Positions 28,106 to 36,753 of a stretch of DNA of 64,000 nucleotides are shown here, piece by piece (positions within the stretch are counted from its first letter, which is position 1; the number at the start of each line of letters is the position of its first letter). A program made the position numbers and the translations under genes. A model generated the notes under the pieces. That model was not told the origin of the DNA and did no database searches. It saw only the letters and a list, made by a program, of their open reading frames with translations. Origin of the DNA: Prevotella illustrans (lineage in GTDB: Bacteria; Bacteroidota; Bacteroidia; Bacteroidales; Bacteroidaceae); contig NZ_JAERMS010000001.1 of assembly GCF_017426725.1 (NCBI RefSeq), positions 1 to 64,000 on the forward strand. Reading direction: 5' to 3'.

Positions 28106-29662
28106 ATGAACAACAAACTATTGACGTTGGCTCTTTTGGCGCCCGCCGTCGCTCCGATGACAGGCTCAGCCAAGAGTGCCAAGAAACCGAACAACGGGCG
28201 GAAGACGCCCAACGTGATTATCATCCTGGCCGATGACCTGGGCTACGGCGACCTGCAATGCTACGGCGCCAAGAATGTGGAGACGCCCAACGTAGACCGG
28301 TTGGCCCGCAACGGCATTCGCTTCACCAACGGACATGCCGTCGCCGCCACGAGCACGCCGTCGCGCTACTCACTGCTGACGGGCGAATATGCCTGGCGAC
28401 GCCCCGACACCGACATCGCCGCGGGCAACGCGGGCATGATCATCAAGCCCGCGCAGTTCACCATGGCCGATATGTTCAAGAGCGTGGGCTACGCCACCTG
28501 TACCATCGGCAAGTGGCACTTGGGGCTGGGCGACCAAACCGGACGGCAGGACTGGAACGCCCCGTTGCCCGAGGGACTCGGCGACCTGGGCTTCGACCGA
28601 CACTATATCATGGCGGCTACGGCCGACCGGGTGCCTTGTGTCTTCATTCAGGACGGGCGCGTGGCCAACTACGACGCCGAACATCCCATCGAGGTGAGCT
28701 ATAAGGCCAACTTTCCCGGTGAGCCGACGGGAGCCGACCATCCGGAATTGCTCTACAATCAGAGGTCAAGCCACGGTCACGACATGTCAATCGTGAACGG
28801 TATCGGCCGTATCGGCTATATGAGAGGAGGCGGCAAGGCCCTGTGGAAAGACGAGAACATCGCCGACTCGCTCGTCGCGCACGCCGTCGGCTTCATCAAG
28901 GCACACAAGGACAACCCCTTTTTCATGTACTTTGCCACAAACGACGTGCACGTACCCCGCTTCCCACACCCACGCTTCCGGGGCAAGAGCGGCATGGGAC
29001 TGCGCGGCGACGCGATCGCGCAGTTCGACTGGTCGGTGGGAGAAATCATGAAAACGCTGGAACAGCTGAAGATTGCCGACAACACGCTTGTGATTCTGAC
29101 GAGTGACAACGGCCCCGTGGTCGACGACGGCTACGACGACCGCGCCGAGGAACTGCTCAACGGTCACAGTCCCGCCGGCCCGTTTCGTGGCAACAAGTAC
29201 AGCGCTTTCGAGGGCGGCACGGCCATCCCCTTCATCGTCAGCTGGCCCGCGCGTGTCGCCGCCGGCGACACTTCCGACGCCCTCCTCAGCCAGATAGACC
29301 TCATGGCGTCGCTCGGCAGCCTTATCAACGCACGCCTGCCCCGTGGAAGCGCGCCCGACAGCCGCGACTATCTCGCCACCCTTATCGGCACCGACAGGCA
29401 AGGACGCGACTACGTACTCGGGCAGTCCAACACGCACGTGCTTTCGGTTCAGACGGCCGACTGGCGATACATCGAGCCGAACGACGGTCCGAAGATGATT
29501 ACCTGGGGACCCAAGATAGAAACGGGCAACCTGCCGCTGCCGCAACTTTACGACCGCGCCAAGCACCTATACGAGCGTGACAACGTGGCCGAAACCCATC
29601 CCGAAGTGGTCTTCCGCATGCAAAACATCCTACGAAGAGAACGTGCCGGCAAGGCGAAATAA
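28106..29662 (+). CDS. Secreted S1-family sulfatase, Ser-type
   Basis: 518 residues with a signal peptide (1-22). The sulfatase start NVIIILADDLGYGDLQCYG supplies metal-binding Asp43/Asp44. The active-site signature is S83-T-P-S-R87 followed by SLLTGEY, so the formylglycine is made from serine and needs an anaerobic sulfatase-maturing enzyme, which is not in this window. GKWHLGLG and LVILTSDNGPV are further family motifs. Substrate is unknown; next to a fucosidase, a sulfated and fucosylated glycan such as mucin or an algal polymer is plausible. It starts 121 bp after fecR with no TAnnTTTG box seen, so it may be sigma-dependent or co-transcribed. Confidence 0.92.
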   Translation: MNNKLLTLALLAPAVAPMTGSAKSAKKPNNGRKTPNVIIILADDLGYGDLQCYGAKNVETPNVDRLARNGIRFTNGHAVAATSTPSRYSLLTGEYAWRRPDTDIAAGNAGMIIKPAQFTMADMFKSVGYATCTIGKWHLGLGDQTGRQDWNAPLPEGLGDLGFDRHYIMAATADRVPCVFIQDGRVANYDAEHPIEVSYKANFPGEPTGADHPELLYNQRSSHGHDMSIVNGIGRIGYMRGGGKALWKDENIADSLVAHAVGFIKAHKDNPFFMYFATNDVHVPRFPHPRFRGKSGMGLRGDAIAQFDWSVGEIMKTLEQLKIADNTLVILTSDNGPVVDDGYDDRAEELLNGHSPAGPFRGNKYSAFEGGTAIPFIVSWPARVAAGDTSDALLSQIDLMASLGSLINARLPRGSAPDSRDYLATLIGTDRQGRDYVLGQSNTHVLSVQTADWRYIEPNDGPKMITWGPKIETGNLPLPQLYDRAKHLYERDNVAETHPEVVFRMQNILRRERAGKAK

Positions 29663-29694
29663 ACCCAACGGCGCAGTCGTTCTACAATGAAAAC

Positions 29695-29740
29695 AGGCTT
29701 GCAAGAATGAAAACACTCCGATTTCATTTCTTGCAAGCCT
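29695..29740 (+). terminator. Terminator of the sulfatase unit
   Basis: A long hairpin: AGGCTTGCAAGAATGAAA (29695-29712) with TTTCATTTCTTGCAAGCCT (29722-29740), nearly perfect, followed by ATTTTT. The other strand also has a T-run after it, so it may serve the convergent LRR operon too. Confidence 0.8.
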
Positions 29741-29760
29741 ATTTTTCGTAAGCAATAACG

Positions 29761-29791
29761 TCCGCAATGCCCGTTCATGGAACATTGCGGA
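29761..29791 (-). terminator. Inverted repeat at the end of the LRR operon
   Basis: TCCGCAATG (29761-29769) pairs perfectly with CATTGCGGA (29783-29791). It lies 41 bp beyond the small ORF stop. No clear T-run follows on the minus strand, so the terminator role is tentative. Confidence 0.45.
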
Positions 29792-29831
29792 TATTTATAT
29801 CCGTCTGATTGCTGAAAGACAATCAGTCTTC

Positions 29832-30032
29832 CTAATCTTCCCAGAAACCTCCCTGTTTGGCACTGTTGATATTGGGAATTTCACCGTCTGCATCAGACTT
29901 GATACCTCCCGACTCACCATTTTCCTGTCCGGGCTTCCCCAAGTCATACTCACTTTTCGAGGCTGCACATAAATGAGATTCAAATTGAGCCGCGAAAATT
30001 TCTATACATGGCGCTATATAAGTCTTTTTCAT
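29832..30032 (-). CDS. Small Bacteroidota protein of unknown function
   Basis: 66 residues starting MKKTYIAPCIEIFAAQFESH. Short proteins with an MKKTYI-P start and a Gly/Asp-rich tail (here ending GGFWED) are common beside secreted proteins in Prevotella. No domain or function is known to me. It lies 13 bp after the LRR gene on the same transcript. The N-terminus is not a good signal peptide. The regular placement argues that it is translated. Confidence 0.65.
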   Translation of the reverse strand: MKKTYIAPCIEIFAAQFESHLCAASKSEYDLGKPGQENGESGGIKSDADGEIPNINSAKQGGFWED

Positions 30033-30045
30033 TTCTTTCTGCTAA

Positions 30046-32010
30046 TTAACGTACAACAAATTTCTTTCCATTCACGATGTAAATGCCCTTTGGCAGACCT
30101 TCAAGCGAACTGCCATTGCGCATAACCTGTCCATTCAGATTGATTACCTTATCGGCCATCTTTCCGCCCAACCGCTTGGTACCGGCACCTTCAGAAGTAA
30201 TATTGTTTATGCCGGTTGTCTCATGGTCAATCGAACTCGTGAAGAAATTCGTAAACGCCTTCGCCTTCACGCCATCTGTAGCAGAAGCCAACACCAAGGC
30301 CGTGTACTTGCCCCATGTGCCACCTTCCTTGGTTCGCTTATAGAAACCGGAATCAAAACTGCCGTTTGTAGCCCCTTTGCCGTTATAATAGAAATAGCTG
30401 TTGGCAGGCATGGCCTTGCCTTGCGCATAGTTACCGATGAACTTATAGCTAATGCCATCGGTAGTCGTCAATGTCACATTTTCAAGAGATGATTCGTTTT
30501 CAGGCTGCTTGTTGACGCCTATAATCGTCACTTTCATACCGGTAGCGCTACCCGCGTGAAGCGCCGGGCGAATCATGTAAGGATGGTGTGCCTTGGTCTC
30601 CGTAACAGGAGTTTTAAATGCCAACGTAAGATAATTGGTACCTCCCTTAGAAGTAATGGTCGCGCCCGAGAATTCCACAACCTCAACCGTGGAGCCATAA
30701 GCGCTCTTCAGCTGCGCTTCCGTCAAATCGAAAGGCAGACACATGGAATACCATACATCGTCGACACGAGTTTCGTCTACCCAAGTCTCATCATCTTTGA
30801 TTTTAGTCGTAATCGCAAAGTTCTTCCAACCCGCATAGTCACCCGTTGTTACTGTGTACTTACCGTTCTCTTTCGTAGGCCAAATATTGCCATCTTCCGC
30901 CGCGACATTCTCCGTATCACCACCTAACCCGGAAGAACTTGGATTTACGTATTTACTTCTGGCCGATTCCGGAAAATGAAGCAATGCAAGAAAGCTTTTC
31001 CCGTCACCGCGTTTATAGCAGTCTCTCGTCACGGGGGTGATATGGGTAGGATTAGAATATTGAAAGTTGCTGACCGCATTTTCGTCAAAAGCCTGAGTGC
31101 CGGCTTTCGTGTTCTCACCCAACACATACACATCCTTCAGCGCATAGTTTTCCTGAAAAGCCTGACTCTCAATTTCTTCTACACTTGCCGGAATCGTAAT
31201 CGATTGTAAATAATGACACCTGAAAGCCGTGGCCTCAATCTTTTTCAATGTATTCGGCAAATGAATCGCTTCAATGGCACAACCTGAAAAGGCTCCATTC
31301 TTGATCGTTTCAAGACCTTCAGGCAAAGTAACGTATTTCAGCGCAGAACAATCGAAGAAAGCCTGTTGTCCTATCGTCTTCCAGCCAAAATAAAAATCAA
31401 CAGATGTCAACGCGGTACATCCCATGAAAGCATGTTGTCTAATCTCACTATTTCCGTTAGGATCGACCTCACCCAGCTTCACCGTTTTCAAAGCAGAACC
31501 GAAAGCCTGCGCCCCTATGGTCACGCTTCGCCCGCTGTTATTTGGAATGACGACATTCTCGATTTGGCAACTGCCATTTGCAAGACAATAAGCCGGAATC
31601 GTGGTTGTCGTCCGCGGAAAGGTAACGGTCTTCAAATGGTCCATGAATTTTAGGTTTGTGAGCTCATTATCATTTGCGATCGCTGCATTCTCCAAGTCGA
31701 GCGTCTGAAGTTGAGGAAAATTATTTTCCTCGTCCGCCATACCACAGATTCTCTTCAAATCGTCACTCGTCATCGTAACTCCACCTTTGGTTACCACTTT
31801 CAGCTTGAGCGTGTTCAAGCAAGGCTGCACAAGTGAAGACGGCGTGTATTTCGCCCATTCGCCGGACACAGGCGTAAATTCATTCGCGATGTCGCCAGAG
31901 GCTTCCAGTGTAAACACAACCGTGCCATCGCTTTCTTTGGCCACTGTCAATTTAGCGTTTGCCAAACCCACGGTCAGCAAACACGACATAAATAGTAAAA
32001 GTCTTTTCAT
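30046..32010 (-). CDS. BspA-like leucine-rich-repeat surface protein
   Basis: 654 residues. Signal peptide 1-19 (ends GLANA). LRR_5/BspA-type repeats run from about 100 to 300 (ALKYVTLPEGLETIKNGAFS and AIEAIHLPNTLKKIEATAFR). A beta-rich middle follows (WYSMCLPFDLTEAQL). The tail resembles Prevotella secreted-protein ends: VINLNGQVMRNGSSLEGLPK and GIYIVNGKKFVVR, a Por-secretion-like sorting signal. BspA-type proteins bind host matrix proteins or other bacteria; that role is inferred. It has a promoter box at 32192 and a leader of about 180 nt. The small ORF downstream is co-transcribed. Confidence 0.88.
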   Translation of the reverse strand: MKRLLLFMSCLLTVGLANAKLTVAKESDGTVVFTLEASGDIANEFTPVSGEWAKYTPSSLVQPCLNTLKLKVVTKGGVTMTSDDLKRICGMADEENNFPQLQTLDLENAAIANDNELTNLKFMDHLKTVTFPRTTTTIPAYCLANGSCQIENVVIPNNSGRSVTIGAQAFGSALKTVKLGEVDPNGNSEIRQHAFMGCTALTSVDFYFGWKTIGQQAFFDCSALKYVTLPEGLETIKNGAFSGCAIEAIHLPNTLKKIEATAFRCHYLQSITIPASVEEIESQAFQENYALKDVYVLGENTKAGTQAFDENAVSNFQYSNPTHITPVTRDCYKRGDGKSFLALLHFPESARSKYVNPSSSGLGGDTENVAAEDGNIWPTKENGKYTVTTGDYAGWKNFAITTKIKDDETWVDETRVDDVWYSMCLPFDLTEAQLKSAYGSTVEVVEFSGATITSKGGTNYLTLAFKTPVTETKAHHPYMIRPALHAGSATGMKVTIIGVNKQPENESSLENVTLTTTDGISYKFIGNYAQGKAMPANSYFYYNGKGATNGSFDSGFYKRTKEGGTWGKYTALVLASATDGVKAKAFTNFFTSSIDHETTGINNITSEGAGTKRLGGKMADKVINLNGQVMRNGSSLEGLPKGIYIVNGKKFVVR

Positions 32011-32191
32011 TTCTTTATTTTAAATCATATTTTTGCAACTTTTCTAACTTCTTAAACTAACGGAACAGAAGAATCCGGTAAACCGTTCAATCTTTGCCTT
32101 CTCACAGTATCAGTTTAAGCAACTCTATTCAGTAGATAGGGCCTACGTACAGGCGTTAATTTTGCTCAAAAAAATGATTATTAATGTTCGG

Positions 32192-32199
32192 CAAAGGTA
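32192..32199 (-). promoter_or_regulatory. -7 box TACCTTTG of the LRR gene
   Basis: The plus strand reads CAAAGGTA. It implies a 5' leader of about 180 nt (32011-32187), in which no gene or strong hairpin is seen. Confidence 0.55.
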
Positions 32200-32387
32200 G
32201 GCATTATTTCTTATCACAACAAATTTATCTCCTAACATTTAAGTACTATTCACAATAAGCAAGGAGGGTACATATCAAGAATTGTCAAGAATTTTAACGA
32301 AAAAACAGCTCTGCTTTTTTGGTCCTTTTAGAGCGAAACGGACATGAAAATGGAGCGATTAGGGATGAATATTTTGCTTAAATTTCT

Positions 32388-32519
32388 CATTATATATGCT
32401 TTCGACTCATCAAAGCTATGCTTTGAGGCGCCAAAAGCTATGCTTTTAGCGTGCAAAAGGGCTGCGATGAGGGGCTAAAAGCATATACGGTAAGGGGCAA
32501 AAGGAAGCCGAAAAGCTGT
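32388..32519 (+). repeat. Stand-alone 22-bp-period array (six units)
   Basis: Units start at 32388, 32410, 32432, 32454, 32476 and 32498. The second reads TCAAAGCTATGCTTTGAG and the third CAAAAGCTATGCTTTTAG; later units drift (TAAAAGCATATACGG) but keep the 22-bp register and the leading CAAAAG/TAAAAG. The arms of the dispersed element are absent. It sits in the gene-free 32200-32703 stretch between the LRR promoter and the end of the DUF3109 gene; the rest of that stretch shows nothing. Confidence 0.75.
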
Positions 32520-32703
32520 AAAGAAAAGAGAAGTCGTTGATTATCAGATAAATACAAACACGCGAAATTCTCGCGTATTTGGACGCGAAAGAAAAATTTT
32601 TCAGAATAACACAAGCAGCAAAGGGCTATTGTAAAAAAAACTGACGTTTATTCAGTATCCCACCACCTACCCGTCTTTCGAGCTATCTACCGCGCAGATT
32701 CTG

Positions 32704-33336
32704 TTAAATTTGGTTCATAGTACGAATTTCTTCGGCCACTTCGCACAACTCCCGATACCAGGCTTCGCCGAACCGACGCTTCAAGGGACCGGCCAAAAAC
32801 TTATAGACAGGCATGCCAATGGCACGGCCTTTAGCCACGGCGTCCTTGCAGATGTCCCACCGATGATAGTTGATTCCCGTGAGGCCGTGGCCGAACTCCT
32901 TCACGCGGATGGGATAAAGGGCGCACGAAGCGGGTTTCACGAACTGTGTCTTGCCCTCACGAAAAGCGCATTCCAAGGCACAGAGGCAGCAATCCTTCAC
33001 CTCGGTTCCGTCATCGAGCGTCAGATCCTTATACTCGGTGAAGGCACAATCCTTGCCCCCCACGATACTCGTCACAAGGTCGCCCTCACGGTCTACATAG
33101 GCCACGCCCTGCCGGTCGACCACGGCCTGAGCCGAAGCGCTCATCCGTGGCCACACGGCGTCGAGCGACTCTTCGATGCTTCCTATCTCATCGAGCGTCA
33201 CGGGAGCCCCCGCGTCGCCCTCGACGCAGCACTTACCTTTGCATTTGGCCAGGTCGCAGCAAAACATTTCGGTGATAATATCGGGCGAAACCAATACGTC
33301 GCCCACTTGCAAAATACGCAATTCGTCTTGATTCAT
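32704..33336 (-). CDS. DUF3109 family protein, cysteine-rich
   Basis: 210 residues from the ATG at 33336. The frame is open further upstream to a TTG at 33405, but that would read through the 8-bp repeat array, and family members start close to the LRILQVGDVLVSPDI segment. The cluster FCCDLAKCKGKCCVEGDAGA near residue 25 and the later KDCCLCALECAF suggest bound metal or an iron-sulfur centre. Function is unknown; it is a conserved Bacteroidota protein. It follows ung after 134 bp and probably shares its transcript. Confidence 0.85.
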   Translation of the reverse strand: MNQDELRILQVGDVLVSPDIITEMFCCDLAKCKGKCCVEGDAGAPVTLDEIGSIEESLDAVWPRMSASAQAVVDRQGVAYVDREGDLVTSIVGGKDCAFTEYKDLTLDDGTEVKDCCLCALECAFREGKTQFVKPASCALYPIRVKEFGHGLTGINYHRWDICKDAVAKGRAIGMPVYKFLAGPLKRRFGEAWYRELCEVAEEIRTMNQI

Positions 33337-33402
33337 GTTGATTTTACAGTTTGAGCATGGACTGCCATCCATATTGCCATCAACGAACAATTCGCCAACA
33401 AA

Positions 33403-33463
33403 CAACTCGTCAACTCGTCAACTAACAACTCGTCAACTTGTCAACTCGTTTACTCGTCAACTT
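33403..33463. repeat. Tandem 8-bp repeat CAACTCGT
   Basis: Units CAACTCGT at 33403, 33411, 33426, 33442, with variants CAACTAA (33419), CAACTTGT (33434) and TTACTCGT (33450), ending CAACTT (33458-33463). It lies between ung and the DUF3109 gene, so it would be in their shared mRNA. Looser forms of the motif extend upstream to about 33386. Confidence 0.8.
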
Positions 33464-33470
33464 AAAAAAG

Positions 33471-34136
33471 CTACCACTCGATGGGTGCCAGCCCCTTACT
33501 CTCTAAGAAAGCGTTGCAGCGGGAGAACTGGTGATTGCCGAACCAGCCGCCATGGTTGGCCGACAAGGGCGAGGGGTGGACGCTTTCCAGAACGTAATGG
33601 CGATGGGTGTCGATGAGATACTTCTTGCCACGGGCGAAACCGCCCCACAGCATGAAGACCAAGTTGTCGCGGTGATCGCTCAGGGCCTTGATGGCCGCGT
33701 CGGTAAACGTGGTCCAGCCCAGCCGCTGATGGCTGTTGGCCTCATGTGCCCGCACGGTGAGCGTGGCGTTGAGCAGCAAAACGCCCTGGTCGGCCCAGCG
33801 AGTCAGGTCGCCGTTGCGGGGCATAGGCTTGCCCAAATCCATTTCTATTTCCTTGAAAATGTTGATGAGCGACGGAGGTGCCGGCACACCATCGGGCACC
33901 GAGAAGCTCAATCCCATGGCCTGACCGGGCTCGTGGTAAGGGTCTTGGCCGATGATAACGACTTTCACTCGGTCGAAAGGACAGAGGTTGAAAGCATTAA
34001 AAATGAACTGTCCCGGCGGATAACAGGCATGATTTTGATACTCCTCACGCACCAATCGGGTGAGATTCACAAAGTAAGACTTCTCAAACTCGGCACCCAG
34101 ATGCTGCCGCCACGATTCTTCTATCTTTACGTTCAT
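33471..34136 (-). CDS. ung: Uracil-DNA glycosylase, family 1
   Basis: 221 residues, close to the 229 of E. coli Ung. It removes uracil from DNA to start base excision repair. Motifs: GQDPYH at 63-68 (catalytic Asp65), GLSFSVPDGVPAPPSL, LLLNATLTVR, and the leucine-loop HPSPLSA followed by FGNHQFSRCN. The frame extends upstream to an ATG at 34196, but the -7 box at 34158-34165 would then lie inside the coding region, so the ATG at 34136 (MNVKIEESW) is chosen. Confidence 0.96.
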   Translation of the reverse strand: MNVKIEESWRQHLGAEFEKSYFVNLTRLVREEYQNHACYPPGQFIFNAFNLCPFDRVKVVIIGQDPYHEPGQAMGLSFSVPDGVPAPPSLINIFKEIEMDLGKPMPRNGDLTRWADQGVLLLNATLTVRAHEANSHQRLGWTTFTDAAIKALSDHRDNLVFMLWGGFARGKKYLIDTHRHYVLESVHPSPLSANHGGWFGNHQFSRCNAFLESKGLAPIEW

Positions 34137-34157
34137 ACAGACAGTTAATAATGATTG

Positions 34158-34165
34158 CAAAGATA
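34158..34165 (-). promoter_or_regulatory. -7 box TATCTTTG of ung
   Basis: The plus strand reads CAAAGATA, 22 bp before the chosen ATG. Confidence 0.6.
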
Positions 34166-34304
34166 ATGATAAACTACGAAAAGTAAGTCTTTTCACAAAA
34201 CATTATCATAAGCGACTGTTCTGCCTGCTCATTCTAAGGTGCTTAACGGGCAGAACTGGGTCTTCGGGGTTATCAGATGATAGCGCAGGACACCTAAAAC
34301 AAAA

Positions 34305-34336
34305 AATCGGAAGCTACGAATGCGTAACTTCCGATT
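34305..34336 (-). terminator. Terminator of gpmI
   Basis: AATCGGAAG (34305-34313) pairs with CTTCCGATT (34328-34336), with a further TACG/CGTA inside. On the minus strand the hairpin is followed by a T-run (AAAAAA on plus at 34301-34306). It lies 21 bp after the gpmI stop. Confidence 0.75.
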
Positions 34337-34357
34337 CTATTTAGTTTGTTTAATTGC

Positions 34358-35881
34358 TTATTTATCTTCAATCAGACACTCGCCCGTCATGTCTGTCGGC
34401 TGTTCCAAACCCATGATATGGAGCAGAGAAGGGGCCACGTCGGCCAACCGACCGTTCTTTACCTTGGCCGAATTGTTATCCGTTACATAGATAAAAGGCA
34501 CCGGATTCAGCGAGTGAGCCGTGTTGGGCGTACCGTCTTCGTTGATCGCATTGTCGGCATTGCCATGGTCGGCGATGATGATAGCTTCATAACCGGTGGC
34601 CTTGGCAGCCTCGATTACCTCCTTCACGCACTGATCTATCGCCCAAACAGCTTTGGCAATGGCGTTGTAAATGCCCGTATGGCCCACCATATCGCCATTT
34701 GCGAAGTTCACAACAATGAAGTCGTACTTGTCTTCCTTGATAGCGGCCACGAGCTTATCCTTCACCTCGTAAGCGCTCATCTCAGGCTTCAGGTCGTAGG
34801 TTGCTACCTTAGGCGAAGGCACAAGGATGCGGTCTTCGCCCTCGAAAGGAGCCTCACGACCTCCGTTAAAGAAGAAGGTCACGTGGGCATACTTCTCTGT
34901 TTCGGCCGTATGAAGCTGCTTCTTGCCCAGTTTCGACAGGTATTCGCCGAGCGTATCTTGCACGTTTTCTTTCGGGAAGAGTACGTTTACGTTCTTGAAA
35001 TTGGGGTCGTAGGGCGTCATGCTGTAGTATTGCAGGCCCTTAACCGTGTGCATTCCCTCTTCAGGAAGATCCTGTTGCGTGAGTACAGCGGTGATTTCTT
35101 TAGCACGGTCGTTACGGAAGTTGAGGAAGATTACTACGTCGTCTTCCTGGATTGTGCCATCAATCTTGGCATTGTTGATGGCCTTGATAAACTCGTCCGT
35201 CACGCCCTCATCATAGCTTTCCTGCATGGCCTGCACCATATCGGTGGCCTGTTTGCCCTTTCCTTCAACGAGAAGGTCGTACGCTTCTTTCACACGATCC
35301 CAGCGTTTGTCGCGATCCATGGCGTAGAAACGACCGATAATGCCGGCAATGTGGGCGTCATTCTTGTCGCAGCAAGCCTGTACTTGCTCGATGAAACCCT
35401 TACCGCTACGTGGGTCGGTGTCGCGTCCGTCCATGAAACAGTGAACAAACACCTGATCTTTGAGACCATATTCCTTACCGATTTCAATAAACTTGAAGAG
35501 GTGATCGAGTGAAGAGTGAACGCCACCGTCAGACGTCAGACCCATGAGATGGAGCTTCTTGCCCTTCTCTTTGGCGTAGGTATAAGCCGCAACGACGCCT
35601 TCGTTCTTCAAGATAGAACCGTCGGCGCACGCACGATTAATCTTAACGAGATCCTGATAAACCACACGACCGGCGCCGATATTGAGGTGTCCCACCTCTG
35701 AGTTACCCATCTGGCCGTCGGGCAAGCCTACGTTTTCGCCGCTGGCCTGAAGCTCTGAATGCGCTGAAACAGCTGTCAAATAATCTAAATATGGAGTTGG
35801 CGTGTTGTAAATAACGTCACCTTTACCGTGTTTTCCGATTCCCCAACCATCGAGAATCATCAGAAGTGCTTTCTTTGCCAT
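34358..35881 (-). CDS. gpmI: 2,3-bisphosphoglycerate-independent phosphoglycerate mutase
   Basis: 507 residues, the usual length. It interconverts 3- and 2-phosphoglycerate in glycolysis through a phosphoserine intermediate and needs two divalent metals. DGWG at 11-14 gives a metal-binding Asp; GNSEVGH at 59-65 carries the catalytic Ser61. Also [27 protein letters not shown], and the metal-binding GDMVGHTG and IADHGNADN. It has its own promoter at 35918 and terminator at 34305, so it is monocistronic. Confidence 0.97.
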   Translation of the reverse strand: MAKKALLMILDGWGIGKHGKGDVIYNTPTPYLDYLTAVSAHSELQASGENVGLPDGQMGNSEVGHLNIGAGRVVYQDLVKINRACADGSILKNEGVVAAYTYAKEKGKKLHLMGLTSDGGVHSSLDHLFKFIEIGKEYGLKDQVFVHCFMDGRDTDPRSGKGFIEQVQACCDKNDAHIAGIIGRFYAMDRDKRWDRVKEAYDLLVEGKGKQATDMVQAMQESYDEGVTDEFIKAINNAKIDGTIQEDDVVIFLNFRNDRAKEITAVLTQQDLPEEGMHTVKGLQYYSMTPYDPNFKNVNVLFPKENVQDTLGEYLSKLGKKQLHTAETEKYAHVTFFFNGGREAPFEGEDRILVPSPKVATYDLKPEMSAYEVKDKLVAAIKEDKYDFIVVNFANGDMVGHTGIYNAIAKAVWAIDQCVKEVIEAAKATGYEAIIIADHGNADNAINEDGTPNTAHSLNPVPFIYVTDNNSAKVKNGRLADVAPSLLHIMGLEQPTDMTGECLIEDK

Positions 35882-35917
35882 AATAAAACTAATATCTAAT
35901 TATTGTTATATTTCCTG

Positions 35918-35948
35918 CAAAAGTACGATGAATCAATGAGATAGCAAA
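35918..35948 (-). promoter_or_regulatory. Promoter of gpmI
   Basis: On the minus strand, -7 TACTTTTG (35918-35925) and -33 TTTG (35945-35948) are 19 bp apart, which is close to ideal spacing. The leader is about 33 nt. Confidence 0.7.
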
Positions 35949-36009
35949 AAAATGATTTTATTTTTAATAATCTTTACTGCAGCAATAGACGCAAGATTTG
36001 GCGCGATTC

Positions 36010-36738
36010 TTACAGCTCGGCAGCAGGCTGCGTTGCGTCGGCAATATCGAAATAGGCTTCGAGTTCGGTCATGGCACGACCCTCCACGTTCGCCAAATCT
36101 TTGATAATAAGGCCTTTCTCCAACAAGAGAATGCGGGTGGATATATCGGATACGAAGTTGAGATTGTGACTGGAGAGGATGACCGTGGTGCCTCGTTCCC
36201 GGCATTCGCGTTCTATCATCTTGGAGATGAGAATCTGCGACGACGGATCGAGGTAGTTGAAAGGTTCATCGAGGATGAGTACGCGCGGCTGAATGAGCAT
36301 GGCTCCGATGATACCGACCTTCTGTCGGTTGCCTTCGGAGAAGTCGCGCAGGTATTTCTTTGTACCGAGAATCTCGCCATTCATCAACGCCTCGAAGCCC
36401 GCGAGCCGTTGATGGATGGTCGTTTCGTCTAAACCATAGACCTTACCGATGAACGCGAAATACTCTTCGGGCGTGAAAAAGTCGATTAGAAAGCGCCCGT
36501 CGATGAACGAACCGGTAAATGTTTTCCAGTCATCACTCTCATGAACGAGCTTTCCTTCGTTCTCCACACTGCCTTCATCGGCCTTGATGAGGTCGAGAAT
36601 AAGGCGCATCAGCGTGGTCTTGCCTGCGCCATTGTTACCCACAAGACCGATCAGCTGGCCATCACGGATGGTCAGTTCCGGAATATCAATCACAGTTTTG
36701 TCACGGTAAACCTTTTTAAGATTGGATATTTGTATCAT
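36010..36738 (-). CDS. ABC transporter ATP-binding protein
   Basis: 242 residues. Walker A GNNGAGKTT (34-42), signature FSEGNRQK (133-140, in place of the usual LSGGQ), Walker B VLILDEP (153-159) and the switch His191 (SSHNL). The short single nucleotide-binding domain is of the exporter type that pairs with a separate permease. That permease is encoded 15 bp upstream in the same operon. The substrate is unknown. Confidence 0.93.
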   Translation of the reverse strand: MIQISNLKKVYRDKTVIDIPELTIRDGQLIGLVGNNGAGKTTLMRLILDLIKADEGSVENEGKLVHESDDWKTFTGSFIDGRFLIDFFTPEEYFAFIGKVYGLDETTIHQRLAGFEALMNGEILGTKKYLRDFSEGNRQKVGIIGAMLIQPRVLILDEPFNYLDPSSQILISKMIERECRERGTTVILSSHNLNFVSDISTRILLLEKGLIIKDLANVEGRAMTELEAYFDIADATQPAAEL

Positions 36739-36753
36739 AAGAAAAATGTTTCA

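Noticed and set aside
34346-35512. 388-codon open frame antisense to gpmI
   Set aside because: It mirrors a highly conserved glycolysis gene with clear motifs; long antisense frames arise from its codon use.
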